Positions 39,301 through 52,531 of a DNA stretch of 64,000 nt are shown here, in pieces. The stretch spans positions 20,143,675 to 20,207,674 of the forward strand of contig NC_135560.1 in the NCBI RefSeq assembly GCF_964340395.1, written 5' to 3'. The DNA is from Glandiceps talaboti (Eukaryota; Hemichordata; Enteropneusta; Spengelidae). A program made the translations under genes and the position numbers. Position 1 is the first letter of the stretch; the number at the start of each line of letters is the position of its first letter. Under the pieces are notes generated by a model. That model had not been told where the DNA came from. It ran no database searches and saw only the letters and a program-made list of their open reading frames with translations.

Positions 39301-41986
39301 GAGGGAAAGGAATCAAATACAACCCAGAAACTGATACTTCATATTAGGATTATTAAGTGTGTGCCCAACCTGGAATCTATTCAGATCTGAAGTCAAAGGC
39401 CCAGGAGGGCCTAACTGCCAGAATGTAACTATGTAACTATGTAACTATGAAACCAAGTAACAATGTAACTATGTAACTATGTAACTACTAGCATGTAAGT
39501 TTTACTTACCATGTACCACAAGTTATTAAAATATCCTGAATGGAACTCTGAGTAATTGTACTTACCATACACCACAAGTACTCTGAATGGAACTCTGAGT
39601 AGTTTTGTTGGTGAGTTTAGTCTTTGGGTTCCTATGGTAACTTTGTAGGAATATTTGACTGACTGGCCTTTGTATGATGGTGGGGCATCTCTTGGTATGA
39701 CTTCTTTATAATAAACTGTCAACAAATGGATATTGACATACAGCTGTAAGTTAGCTATGACCAATCAGATCTGCTATATTTTTAGGGATCAGTTTTTATC
39801 TTATCTGACTAAATACTAGTCTTGGTTACCCAGACTCTCACTGCTGGGGCTCTACTACAAGACCATCGAGAGGAGAGTTTGGGGGAACATAATCCCAAAT
39901 CACCTGCATGGGATGTCACACAGTACATATATTCTAATTAATGAAAATTGGGGTTTACAAATCTCATTCTTTGTAATTAACATATATAAATTGCGAAAGA
40001 ACCTGGATCGTTCAGCATGCAATGTTGAAAATGAAGTATATAATTCCCCAGAATGCATTGCTTTGGGAGAGAGATCTGGTGTGGGCGATTGGGATTATGT
40101 TTCCTAGGTCTCTGGATAGTCTTGTAGTAAAGTACCCAGTGGTGAAAGTCTGAGTAAATGGAGACAAAATAAGTATTGGGGAAAAAGTTGTCTGGCAGAG
40201 ATAAAGAAAAGTTTGCTCTGAACAAAAGAAATATTCGGTCTAATTCTTTATATGACAGTGACACACCACTAATAAGATAATTTACTAATATGCAAAGATA
40301 AGATTCAAACAATTTTTTTTTCACAATGACTTGTAAACAATGTCTCTGCTAAAACCCCATACAGACATATATGCAGCACTGTTAAAATTAAGCATTGAAG
40401 TAATGCATTTGAAAGTTTAAGGCCAAGGTTTCAATCCTAGATTCTCACATTATTGTTATCTTATCAGTGGATCTATGAGGATAAAATAGGATTGCTCATT
40501 TGTTTTGGGCCAACTTTTTCCATCAATTGTTTTTCACACAACTTATGTGAAATCCTTTTTTAAAAGTGGACCTTTTCTTTAAAGACCTGTGTCTTATTAC
40601 TAGGGTTAGAATTTGAGTGTGGAAATAGTTGTGTGCCAGATCTATATGAAAAGTTAGAAACAAAGAATGCTCCTTTTCAACCCGACTCCACTGATAAGAT
40701 AATTACTAGTTCAAGACTGTGAAACTCTGGAGATTTAAGAGGACGCTTTACTTACATGTTCTAGATTCACCAGGAACAAGAGTAAGATCACAAAATAAGA
40801 TTTTGGGTTGCGATGACAGAACTGTGATTCCCCTTTCTCCTGTAAAGCAAACTTGTGTACATGTAGGTCTACTTTTGATTATGAAAATGACATATAGGAT
40901 GTTGTACTGTGCAGTAACATTTATGAAAGTTAATACCTTTCTGAATGATATCTGCAAATTTTTTGTAAATAAATTTTAAGTTTACAATAAATGTTCACAT
41001 ATAATATAGGAAAAAAGTCTCTCACTTTAGGATTTTCAATATAGAAAATAATCAGTTGTTTAAAGGGAAATAAAATACAGAAATAAAATACTTGGCACTT
41101 AATTTTAGTTGTAACTGCAGCCTTTTAGGAATGATGCACAGTCATCAACTGAAAAAAATTGTCTTTGTTCAAAGAATCAGCCTTCTATTAAGTTTCCATA
41201 TTTGGAACAAAATACAGCATTATTTAGGTACCATCATGCGCTACAAACTGGGGAGATGATGATAACCAGTGAATGGTGTACACTTACCTCTACTTGGTAC
41301 AAAAGTTGTTTCATTGCCAGATTTAGACTGCTCTGATGATGCACTGCTTGGAAGAAGTACCCTGCTTTCACTGATATTGCACTGACAATGTATCTGAGCA
41401 CTGGCCCAGGCTAAAGTACTTTTTCGATTCCTGATAATTAACAAAGACAATAAAGCAAATCTATGAGAAATGTATAGTACTGGTACAAATAACTGATGCT
41501 GATTTATTGATTGATTGATTGATTCAGGAAAGTAAAATAAGTAGTGAAAGACGTCATTTCAAATTAGGTCATATAATTTTTCTATTGTGTAGGTGTTATG
41601 GAAGTATCATCCATCATCGGGTTGTTTGTCTGGTCTGTAGCTTTGGGTTCAGGGCTAACATTATATAGTCTGGATGCCAACTGTGGTACTAAACCACCAT
41701 CTGTGAGTGGTTTGGTTACGACACTGTATAGGAACTAGACTAAACATTATGCCACTACATTTGTACAGTCACTGTAGTGGTGTGGTCCATCTGATGGGAA
41801 AACGATAGTCAAGGCGGGGTGGTAGATAATAGTATAAAATGTACGGTAAAAATACGGGTCAATCAAGTCAACTTACCCCGGACTAGCACTTTTGCAGGCA
41901 GGATTAGTAAATGTGACACGGCACTCAAACGTCTCTCCGGCAAGAAATACGGAGCCCCGAGTGATGACTGCAACAGCTTCTATCAT
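36359..41986 (-). CDS. RGP1: RIC1-RGP1 Rab6 GEF complex subunit RGP1, 8 coding exons
   Basis: RGP1 pairs with RIC1 to activate Rab6 for retrograde transport at the Golgi; it has an arrestin-like fold. Minus-strand exons in order: 41986-41877, 41430-41288, 40839-40756, 39715-39566, 38967-38833, 38125-37998, 37306-37129, 36582-36359. All junctions are GT-AG with consistent phases; the product is 383 aa (human 391). It begins [18 protein letters not shown], as in vertebrate RGP1. Later family motifs are [96 protein letters not shown] and [14 protein letters not shown], and it ends SNAITV. The end of exon 4 and its splice donor are duplicated in the next intron (see findings). A SINE lies in the last intron. 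Identification rests on alignment by eye to the remembered vertebrate family pattern over the whole length. Confidence 0.95.
36690..36870 (+). mobile_element. SINE body copy in the last RGP1 intron
   Basis: It shares a body with the SINE at 52752-53012: CTTGAACCA, then CAACCAAGCTGTATAA, GGAACCTGGTA, GATCCTATGTGCTTA and TGTGCTCCCC in the same order. The tRNA head is degenerate. It lies antisense to RGP1 transcription. Confidence 0.6.
37862..37948. repeat. (CATA)/(CA)n microsatellite in an RGP1 intron
   Basis: Lies in the intron between RGP1 exons 6 and 7. Mixed CATA then CA units. Confidence 0.9.
39422..39487. repeat. (ATGTAACT)n tandem repeat
   Basis: Octamer ATGTAACT repeated about seven times with one diverged copy, in an RGP1 intron just beside the duplicated donor. 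Confidence 0.9.
39505..39605. repeat. Tandem duplication of an RGP1 exon end with its donor
   Basis: ACTTACCATACACCACAAGT, then CTGAATGGAACTCTGAGTA (39560-39605, spanning the exon 4 donor and last codons), is repeated at 39505-39558 with an extra dozen bases (tattaaaatat) in the middle. The second copy keeps a donor-like site. Confidence 0.8.
41668..41740. mobile_element. TA-flanked MITE, copy 3, internally deleted
   Basis: Only 73 bp: GTCTGGATGCCAAC after TA, an ACTAAACCAC segment also found in copy 1, then AGGAACTAGAC before TA. It lies about 245 bp downstream of the RGP1 start codon in genomic terms, inside the first RGP1 intron. Confidence 0.5.
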
Positions 41987-42451
41987 TATCTTCGTAGCAC
42001 AGGAACTTATAGCATAGAAACGTTCTTACTATTTGTGTAAATCACAGTCCCTCTATCACTCTGTGTAAACCATAGATCTTGGAGAGGACTATGTGTAAAC
42101 GAACTGAACGAACGTCAACACTGCATATTAATATTGATAGACACTGAGCACAGCTGACCAGTGAAAATAGACATCACTTCCGGTCTCGTGGATAAAAGCG
42201 TTTTTTGTCGCGTTTCTCAACACTTCACTAGATTACTCCACTCTCTGTAGCCTGATAACAACAAATACTTCAAAAATAGGACGTTTTCCGCTGGAAATTT
42301 AGTCAAACACAAACCATATAGGCCCAACTTCTTGATAATAGTCTGTCCACGTCCTTCTCTCTGCTCTGTTGATATCCACATCGAACTGTGCCTACGTCAG
42401 ACTTACACGTATATCGATGACGTTTCACGCAAGGTCCAAACAAATGACGAA
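41987..42451. promoter_or_regulatory. Probable bidirectional RGP1/GBA2 promoter
   Basis: The 465 bp between the divergent start codons must hold both 5' UTRs and both promoters, unless upstream non-coding exons exist. It has more CpG than nearby DNA. An ACTTCCGG core (42176-42183), which is an ETS-family site read on the minus strand, sits near the middle. ETS sites are common in TATA-less bidirectional promoters. No TATA box is placed convincingly for either gene. Confidence 0.6.
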
Positions 42452-45400
42452 ATGGCAGCAGACGAGAATGTGACAGATTTGTCGTTTCCGTCCGAATCTG
42501 GTGTACCAGACTTTGGATGGCGAGTAAAACTTGATCATGCGTTTGAAGAAGAACGACATCCAGTGAGATCGGTTCGCGTGCATCAGATACCAGAATTACT
42601 GCCTATGGTGTCCAGGTAATTTTGGCTTTGATGGAGTCACTCCTCGATCCTCCGCAATGTCCGGGGTGCGATGTCTAAAGTCTTTTAAAGAGTTCAATGA
42701 CCTTTGTTAATTTTATGTTCCCTGAATAGCGTTGCGGTCATGACTGATATGAAATCGGCGTTGCTTCGCAATTTCTCCTTAACTTAAGCATTCAACATGA
42801 CCAATTTTTACTCATATCTTTTTTACAAATTTGTTTTACGATTTGTAGATAAAATTAATTGCAAAATCCAGGGCTTGAGATGAGAGTGTATAGTTTGGTA
42901 AAATGCAAGTCACTATTTTTAATAGATAGTATTTAAAAAACAGTGAATGTGTGGATATACAATTATCAATTTATCAATTAACAATATGACTGGAATCCCA
43001 ATTAACTTTTCAAAACTATACCCACTATTGATATTTCAGATTTTGAATTTAAAAAGACTGCATTTAACAATACAAATCATGCATGCTCAGAAAGATATTT
43101 GTACAAATCATAAATGAGATCGTCATTTTATTTTGATAATTAGTAAATGTGTGGTGAGATAAGCCAAGACTTATTCTACTTGATATGACAGGTATATATG
43201 GTATTGGTATGACCTGTGGAAGAAAGGTAGAAAGCCATACATCGACCTGTTTAGGCCTCTTGATTGCCAACAAATTTATGGTAAGTTTACCAACATTATA
43301 TTTTGAACTCCCACCCCACCCCACCCCACCCCACCCCACCCCGTGAATTCACTAAATTAGACTTTGGAGTTGAAACAAAAGTCTACATGAACATTAGGTC
43401 CATACACATCACTTTAGTTTATTATATACATATAATAGATTTAAAAAAAACACTGTTATTTACTTTGCCGGTTTGATATTTACAACAGTGTCATGGAGTT
43501 GAAGTGGGTTTTATATTCTGTTGGTGTCAGTTGCCAAGATAAATGTTGCATTCCATGCTTATCATGGTTTAAAAAAATACTTACAGATGGTATCCAATCA
43601 ATCAATCAATCAATCAATCTGTCCGTCCGTCCGTCCATCCATCCGTCCGTCCGTCCGTGTCTGTCCGTCCGTCTGTCCATCCGTCCGTCCATCCATCCAT
43701 TCATCCATCCATCCATCCATCTATCCATCCATCCATCCATCAATCAATCAATCAATCAATTAATCAATCAATCAATCAATCAATCGATCAATCGATCAAT
43801 CTGACCAATTAATCAGTCAATCAACAGACTAGATAGACTGTCAGATTCCAAAAAACACTGTTCAGTGGCACTGACGGTGATCAGTCCAAACTGAAACTTC
43901 TATTTCCTCTTGAAATATCCCCAAATTCAAGTTTGTTGACAATATATTTCATTAGTATGCTATGGTCTTGGTTAAATGAATTATTGATAGTTTGGGTATT
44001 ATTGTATATTTCAGGTGTGCCATTGGGTGGTATTGGTGGTGGCTCCATCAACAGAGGATGGAAAGGAGAATTCTGTAGGTGGTCACTGACACCAGGAATC
44101 TATACCTATGATACTGTAGAGGCCAACCAGGTAATTACATTCTAGTACAGTAATCTATTCAGATCTTACACAGTAGAATCCAATTTTAGACAGAAAGCTA
44201 CAAAGCAGTATGTATGTATGTAATGTTTGTCAGTGTTCTCCTCATGATTGGTTGTATGGATGGTGGTCAGTTTGCATAATAATTTACATTACATAATGGT
44301 CAGCATATAATATATGCATATCTTCAACATTGAAACATGTTTGTATTTGACACATGGACACTGGGCTCAGTCATTTCTCCGTAATGTGAAAGTATTATGT
44401 GAATACATGTATTATCATTCAGAGATTACTTAAGTTCAAGGATGGAAGCACAGCAGAAATCTGCCAAGCATGGCAAGCCTGATGACAAGGACGGTATTAG
44501 CATCATGCTTTCTCTATAGTGGGGAGGCCACTATTTTTTAGTCTAGAAGAAAATGAAAGCTAAGGCAACATTTCTGGCAAAATTACTCTCTAGAGTTTTT
44601 CATAATTTGTGCTTATTAACATATTTAGTCAATTTCTCAAAAAAAGCTCAAATAAATATGTGCATTTTATAATAATAATAATAGTAATGTAATGTACTTT
44701 TTAACTGTGTGATATAGTTTACAGTGTGTATACAGAAAAGTGGAAGAACAGTATATCAACAAGTATTATCACCATTGAGACCAACTAGGCAGAGTTTGTA
44801 CACCTGGAACTGGGGTTATAATGGTGAATATGCATATTACCATGCATTGTATCCTAGGGCCTGGACAGTGTATCAACTTCCTGGTCAGAATGTAACACTT
44901 GTATGCAGACAAATCTCACCAATAATTCCACATGATTATAAAGTAAGTACATGATATCATACAGGAGAATTCAATACTATACAACTTATTTAGGAGCAAA
45001 TATTCTCAGTGGATGTACAAACTAACCAAGGTGTATTCTACAATGTATAAGCTACCAATACTGTTTATGACTTTCAATGTATGTTTTTTCCATTTCTAGG
45101 ACACAAGTCTTCCAGTTGCCGTGTTTGTCTGGGAAATTTACAACTATAATGAGGAACCAATTGATGTGTCCATCATGATGACATGGCAGAATGGTACAGG
45201 AGAACAAACAGATAAATCTGGGAATAGATGGAATGAACCATTCACTCACAAAGGTCAATCTTCAATGGAATGTGATATCAGAGGTGTTTTGTTGCACAAT
45301 GCACATCCAAGTATGAAATGTACAATGTCAATTTCTGCTGCCTGCAAGGTGAGCGTGTTTACATGTAGGTTGTTGCTATGGAGACAAGAATAGATAACCA

Positions 45401-48400
45401 TGAATGGAAATTGTTACTCACCACATAGACCCTACATGAGAGGTCAATGCTCACAGTCACAAATATTTTGGAAGACAAAAACAACTACTTTTCCTTGAAA
45501 AAGGAAAGATTATTGACTGTAAGAAGGAACTTTCATTCTTAACTATGAGCCCAGATTTCATGACCATTTATTTTTGTAAGTTGTATGGTAGATAACATTG
45601 ATAGTGCCGGTTCAAAGTCAATATTTGGTAAAACTAAAAGCAACAATTAGTTTACAACAATATCATTCAAATCCTGTGAAATACCATCCATATAATGTAG
45701 GATGTTTTTTCCTGTCCTTTGAATGTGTTTTCACTCATACATCATAATTCTGACTTTTCAGGATGATGTCAAGGTCAGTCATACTACAGCATTTAATCCA
45801 TCAGGTGATGGTAGAGATATATGGATAGATCTTATAACTGATGGAGAGCTTACTTCAAATCAAGGTATGAATGATATGGGATTCAAATTTCACTCCATTT
45901 ACTGGACTAACTTTGATAACAGATGCTCAAATACATGTAATCCTTTTTCTATCGGGGTGGGGGTGCGGGTGAGGGTCGGGGTGGTGGGTATTTGTTTGTA
46001 CACATAAACTATAAGTTGGGAAAAACAGGATTAATGTTAATAAAGGAAAAATGTAATACATTTTTCTGATCTATTAGGTGCTAGCATAAAGACTAAAGAA
46101 GGGGAGTTAATTGCAGCAGCACTTGCTACAAAATGTCCTGTAGCAGCTGGTGGAAAAAGTACAACTGAGTTCTGTCTGGCATGGGATATGCCAAAGATTC
46201 ATTTCGGGGGCAAAGGAAAGACCTATAACAGGTAAATAAACTTTGTATGGATTTGTCTACCTGACACTTTGTCTACAAGACAGATAGAAAGCTCAATGCT
46301 AAAAACTTTGAACTGATTATGTGTTATAACTTTTGTAAATCATTTGAATTACCAAGCTGATGAACAATTTTTGGTTATGACATTTTGTGTTTCACAAAAG
46401 GAATGATGAACACAAACTTAGTGCAAGTTTGTAAAATATACCAAGTATATTATGTAACTACGAAAATTTGATATTTAGTGAATGTAGATGTGCAAATGTA
46501 TCACATGACTCAGAAAGAGCATCTTTTGCTCCAATCAGACATGACTACTAGAAGAGATTGAATTGATAACCAATCTCAAAATCCGTAGCGCACCTCTGAC
46601 AGACAACGTACTCAAAGTTTGATCTTAAAGGCTAAGAATCGATATCAAGGATTAGAGTTTAAAGTGTGAAAAATAGATCTCTGGCAGAGCAGAAGAAGAA
46701 GTTGGTGCAGAACAAAAGAATAATTCCATGCAATCCTTATGGCCCCTTGCAACATAGCCCTTCAATCCAACATTGGTTGTTGAGTCTAAGTAGTAATTTT
46801 TTATTTACACATTGTACATTTAAGACTAGAAAAGAGGAGGAACAAAGTTCTAGTGACAAAGATTTGACATTTATTGTATCTGAAATAATTTATGTTTTGT
46901 GTATTGCTTTCATATTATAATATTCAGAACATGTTTGTTGTTTCTGTACAGGAGATATACCCGTTGGTTTGGAAGTGAAGGGAATGCAGCGCCCTCATTG
47001 TCCAGTTATGCACTAAAGCAGTATCCAGACTGGGAAAGGAAAATTGAAGACTGGCAGAATCCTATACTACAGTGCGAGTGAGTGGTATTTAAAAGATCTC
47101 AGTAAATATGTAATTTTTTTTTTAACTCAAGTAGTGTGGTCAATTTTCAATTACTAAACTTGTGTAGACATGCAAACACATATTTTACATTACATTTATG
47201 TGGTACTTGTGGTTTATGATTTATTGCTTAGAATGATAATATGAAGTTAGTACCAGCATTACCAGTGTCAGTGTAAAACATCTCTAGTTATAAGCAATAC
47301 CTTTAAAAAGTCCATATTTTTTTAAAGGGGCATGTAGTGGCTGACTTGAATCTATATTTGTCTTTTTCCTGTAGGTCACTTCCAAGCTGGTACAAGTCAG
47401 CATTATTTAATGAACTGTATTATGTATCTGATGGTGGAACTGTCTGGGTAGAACATAGCAGTGATAATAATGGTATTATGAATTGCCAAGATGTCACCAG
47501 TCAATGTATCAAAGAATATGGCAGATTTGCATATCTAGAAGGTATTTATCAAACCTGTGTTATGATTTTGCTTTGCTTAATTTGCATTTGCGTTGTCAGT
47601 CTTCTGTTACTTGTTATAGAAAGAGCCTTACTAGCACTGATAGTAATGATTGTAGGTAATAAATGAAGGAAAGTACTGATTGGATTGTGGTAATGCATTA
47701 TTATTGTATGGTCTTCCATACAATGCTATTAATCTTTTGCAATATGCAAAAAATACTGCTGTGGTGCTGCCAGAATAAACACTTGTTCAAGCAAGTTCAC
47801 CTATATTTCTCCTATTCTTCTGTTCACTTCTGGTTCTTTCATCTGGTGTGTTACAAATTATTTTGCTTGAATTAGATTAGATTAGATTAGATTAGATTAG
47901 ATTAGAGTAGATCCCACATACATCATTTAATACTGTGTGTGTCTGTTTCAGGTCATGAATATAGGATGTACAATACCTATGATGTTCATTTCTATGCATC
48001 GTTTGCTTTCCTTATGTTATGGCCTCAGTTACAACTTAGTCTACAGTATGATATAGGTAAGTACATGTACAAACACTGTAAAACATTATTTGTACTCTTT
48101 TAACATACATTGTTTAGTGTGTTGGGTGTGGCGTCGGGTGTACATTCCTTAATTTCTTATACTCTAAGCAGACACTGGTATTTATTGCAGACACTGGTAT
48201 TTAAGTATGACTAGTTTTTTCTTAGATCTTGGGTGCATTAAATAAACATCATAGGAAATACACACATGCTTTTATTTTATCCATCAGTCATGCAGAAGTA
48301 AAGTTCATGAGGGATCTCTCTCTTCTATAGAGACGTTTTTTTAATCTCAAGGCACCACAATCATGCAGATAACATTAAAGTTTCATGTTTTATCCATTCC

Positions 48401-51400
48401 TTTCCCTTATACAAAAAAAGGAAAACATTTTTAAACAAAATGAAATGATGTTTGCATTATTTTGCATATGAACTTTCAATTATATCTCATTCATTATTCA
48501 AATAATACTCATACCAAGTGACAAAGGTTTCCAATTGACTATTTTCAGCATCAACAATTCTCCAAGAAGATAGTGAAGTAATGATAGAACATTTCTCTGG
48601 TAAGAAGAGGAAAAGGAAGAGTGCTAATCTCGTACCACATGACATTGGAGATCCAGGTAAGTCAATGTATTGTCAGAAAATAAGATTCCAGACAATTGGG
48701 TACGGCGTTGAAGAAATTGAGACTCAGTCAGCATACCTTCAAGTTTCAACTTGTGGTCTACCATTCACTTTTCAGAATAAGTAACTGTAGACTGAAAGAC
48801 TGTCATGTTGGTATTGTGTGCTCCCTTAATTGTTGGTTAGGATACCTCATATTTCAGACAAGTTGCTGTAGACTGGCAGATTTGTTATTGTTTGGCATGT
48901 GCTGCTTACTAAATCACCAGCAAGGGACTCACACCACGCACCACAACAAATTGCTCAGTCTAAACTCGCTGTACATAACAATAAGTCTATTTGATCAAGC
49001 AAAGGGGTCTCCTTGTCTTATACTTAATACAACTATTTGTGTATTACAGTAACAACATTTCAGAAAATAACAAACCTTATCGAATAATTCTAAAGAAATA
49101 TGATCAATGGACAAATTTATTAAGTGGATGCATCTCATCTGTCAAACTATTTGTCAATTTATCAGTAAGTTGGTCTTATTAGACTGAGTCCATTGGCTCC
49201 AATAACTTTTCAAGCTCTCGTTAATGATGTTATCACACTGAGACTGTGTCAACTAAGCTTTACCTTTGAATAAGTTTTAATGAGAATTATGTATGTGTAT
49301 TTTGTACACTGACTTCAGTCAAACATAAGGTCAAAGTTACAGACTGTGTCATTTTAATGTATAATGGTGATTTTTATCAACAGATGGTGAACCATGGGTT
49401 TTAGTCAATGAGTATTTACAACATGACACTTCAGACTGGAAAGATCTCAATCCAAAGTTTGTCCTACAAGTTTACAGAGACTATTATTTCACCAAAGATT
49501 TTGAGTACCTCAAACAGATGTGGCCCCAAGTTCAAGTAAGTTGTTATTATAGATTTTGGATACATCAAACAGATGTTTAAGTAAGGGTTGCTTGTTGAGA
49601 AATATTGTTTGAAAGTCAATTGAAAGAAAACGCAGTGTTGTGACAAGCGCGTGAGCTCACTGAAATATTAAAACCAAAAAGTGAATATGCGTATTAAAAC
49701 TACACAAAAACTGTAAGTAGTAAGTTTTCTGCTGGAAAAAAACATGATGATTTAGCATGTGTGATTGTCAAATTATGTTTATTCTCTATGATAGGCTGTG
49801 ATGACAGTCTCATTGTCATGGGATACAGATGGAGACGGTATCATAGAGAATTCTGGGTATGCAGATCAGACTTTTGATATGTGGAAAGTCAGTGGTGCCA
49901 GGTATGGATAGTTAATGCATTCTCTCTTGCACTTGTTGGGGACCATGGCATGTTGAACTGATGAGTGACAGTTTAGTTATCTGTCTTTCCATCTTTGTAT
50001 CATCTGCAGTATCTTGTCTACTCATTAAGACTTGGTATACATGTAAATGACGACTATGTGCAAACCAGATTGTAAATGGCAAAACAGTCTTTAGTTGATA
50101 AATGGTGATGGTTTCCTCTACAGCAACTTATGTATAAACACTTACTATCTCTATGTTCAGATATGATGTCAATTGTTGATAACTGGGTGTAATGTGACAT
50201 AAACAGAAATACAACTTGCACTATACCAGCATTCTATGTTTGTATATGATTTGGTATAGGTTAGAATTGTATCAGTTTATATTGTCATTGTATCTGTATG
50301 ACAGTGGTACAATCTGTAACTGAGGCCACATTTCTACTTAACAGTGTACATAATAAACAGACATTACTGATTTTGAGGTATATCTGAGGTGCTAGAGGAG
50401 GGCATAAACAGTATTGAAATAAGAGTGTGGTATTTTGCAAATTTATGTCATAAGAATATATAATAAAATAAGAATATCTGATGAAAACTATACCAGCCAC
50501 TAGGTACGATTCAACATGTTTTAGTAGTGGGAATCACATTAAATATATTTCAATATAAGAAAAAAATAACTACCAAAGACAATATAAAGTTACAGACTGC
50601 TTCCTTTTAAACATAAGTAGCCACAAAAGACCATAAAGTTAGACTGACTGCAGTGCCCCTTCAAAGCTATATTCAATAATGTAATATTGCAATGTTTCTT
50701 GTCAGTGCATACTGTGGAGGTCTATGGTTAGCTGCAGTCAGAATGACAGTGGAGATGGCTAAAATACTTGGCCATGAAGATGATTACATAAAATACTCAG
50801 CTGTCTTAGCTAAAGGCAAGGTGTCATATGAAGAAAAGCTTTGGAATGGTGAGTTTTTACCTTATAGTTTAAATCTAAAATAGGGAGTGTAATAACAATG
50901 TATGTATTCATTGTAACCTATACCAATAGTTTATGTTTCAGACTCTGAAATTATCAAGTTTTTCACTATTTGATTGTCATCAAAATCCCCCAAAATATGT
51001 ACTCATTTATTATGTACTATAAATGTTTTGAAATGTTTGCCAGTAGAAATCGTGTTTCAAGACTGTAAAACATAAAAAGAAATGATTATCAAAATTGTAT
51101 GACACAAATATTTTCTCTTTTTTTTCAGGCAAATACTACAATTATGATAGTAGCAATAAAAGTTACAGAGACAGTATTATGGCAGCACAGACAGTAGGAC
51201 ACTGGTATCTGAAGGCTTGTGATTTAGTAGCTGACAGTCATCAAGTTTTCCCATCAGACCATATACAGAGTAGTTTGCAAACTGTCTATCAAATGAATGT
51301 CATGAGCTTTCAGAAAGGTACCATGGGAGCTGTCAACGGTATGAGACCTGATGGTAAAGTTGACATCACAAGTATGCAAGGTGAAGAAGTGTGGACTGGA

Positions 51401-52230
51401 ATTACATATGCATTAGCAGCTACCATGATACAAGAGGTAGGGCACTGTGACATTTGCATCTTTACAAAGTTGAAACTTCTAAAAAGAATTTTGTCAAATA
51501 CTGCCATTGACAAGAACGATTCCAATCAGAGGTTGGCGGGCTGATGCCCAGACAAGAAGTCAATTTTATTATAACTTCATCAAAAACAGGTAGATTTGCT
51601 TTACCCCAACCAAGGCTTCTGAAATGATCAAGAATAAGATGAAACATGTCTTTTTTTATCGTCATCAGTTTTTCCAAAATATCAAAGATCCGAAATATTT
51701 TTGTTCTTAAAGCATTTTACCAGAAATCTTAGTAAGCGGGGGATTTGTTTATTTCACCTGATGACAGTTCTGGAGCTAATGTTGGTAAAATTGACGAACA
51801 GTGGAGACTGACTTAAAATTAAAGCTAATTCTAGACTTGTGAAACTCAGTGTCCTTCTAATTTTGTTTTCAATTATCTAATTTAGTTTAATGTGTCTTTA
51901 ATGACATGTTGTTGTAAATTCCCATTCCCATGATACAGACAGGCATAGATCCACAAGAAATAACAGGAAGTATCATTAGTATTTTCTGACTTTTTCAAAC
52001 TGTAAGAAAAGCTAATAATTCTAACTCTCCATCCACAGGGAATGATGCAGGAAGCATTTACAACAGCTGCTGGTGTGTACAGAACTATTTATGAGAAAAC
52101 AGGCCTTGGATTTCAGACTCCAGAAGGTTACTTTGCGAAGTCAGAATACAGATCTGTTGGGTACATGAGGCCCTTGGCTATATGGGCTATGCAATATGCA
52201 CTTGAGAAATTTGGTCACCTGGAGAAATAG
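42452..52230 (+). CDS. GBA2: Non-lysosomal glucosylceramidase (GH116), 16 coding exons
   Basis: Hydrolyses glucosylceramide to glucose and ceramide on the cytosolic face of ER/Golgi and plasma membranes. Exons: 42452-42615, 43192-43280, 44015-44130, 44718-44942, 45100-45348, 45762-45864, 46078-46231, 46952-47077, 47375-47541, 47952-48056, 48549-48656, 49384-49535, 49795-49901, 50706-50848, 51129-51436, 52039-52230. Every junction is GT-AG and phases agree, giving 835 aa (human 927). The N-terminal beta-sandwich part carries [16 protein letters not shown] and [17 protein letters not shown]. The (alpha/alpha)6 part carries SALFNELYY, with E422 as the expected nucleophile (human E527), and QVYRDYY, with D568 as the expected acid/base (human D677; assigned by motif and spacing). 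GYADQTFD and TPEGYF follow. The start is the first ATG in frame, in aaATGGCAGCA. The protein is shorter than human at both ends: the N-terminal leader is short and it stops soon after [14 protein letters not shown]. It is divergent from RGP1. Confidence 0.96.
43305..43342. repeat. (CCCCA)n in a GBA2 intron
   Basis: Seven pentamers, 25 bp after the donor of GBA2 exon 2. Confidence 0.93.
43596..43802. repeat. (ATCA)/(GTCC)/(ATCC)n compound microsatellite
   Basis: About 200 bp of tetranucleotides in GBA2 intron 2; the SINQSIN/SVRPSI-type ORFs here are translations of it. Confidence 0.96.
47869..47910. repeat. (ATTAG)n in a GBA2 intron
   Basis: About seven pentamers, 40 bp upstream of the acceptor of exon 10. 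Confidence 0.92.
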
Positions 52231-52531
52231 TTCAGGAATGCATGCCTTGTAAAGATGACTGGAAAATTACAGGGTTTGCCCCAGTCCAAAAGGAGTGCTG
52301 GCTAGTCATTGATATTCATAAAATCTTCTTAATATTCATGAGATATACAATGTATTGCTATCTATTCCTATCAAATCCATAATTTACAAGTTTTGATTGA
52401 TTAGAAGAATATTTGTAGGTTACATTTTCTGAGTATCGGTTGGTACCAACCAGCACTTAACAGACTAGGGAGATCCCTGTAAAACTATGACATGCAAATA
52501 CAACATAAAGTACATGTTAGGGCTTGAAATT

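Noticed and set aside
43493-43804. ORF with SINQSINQ and SVRPSI repeats
   Set aside because: Tetranucleotide microsatellite within GBA2 intron 2.
47337-47666. 109-codon ORF extending past a GBA2 exon
   Set aside because: Only 47375-47541 is exon; the ends are intron read-through.
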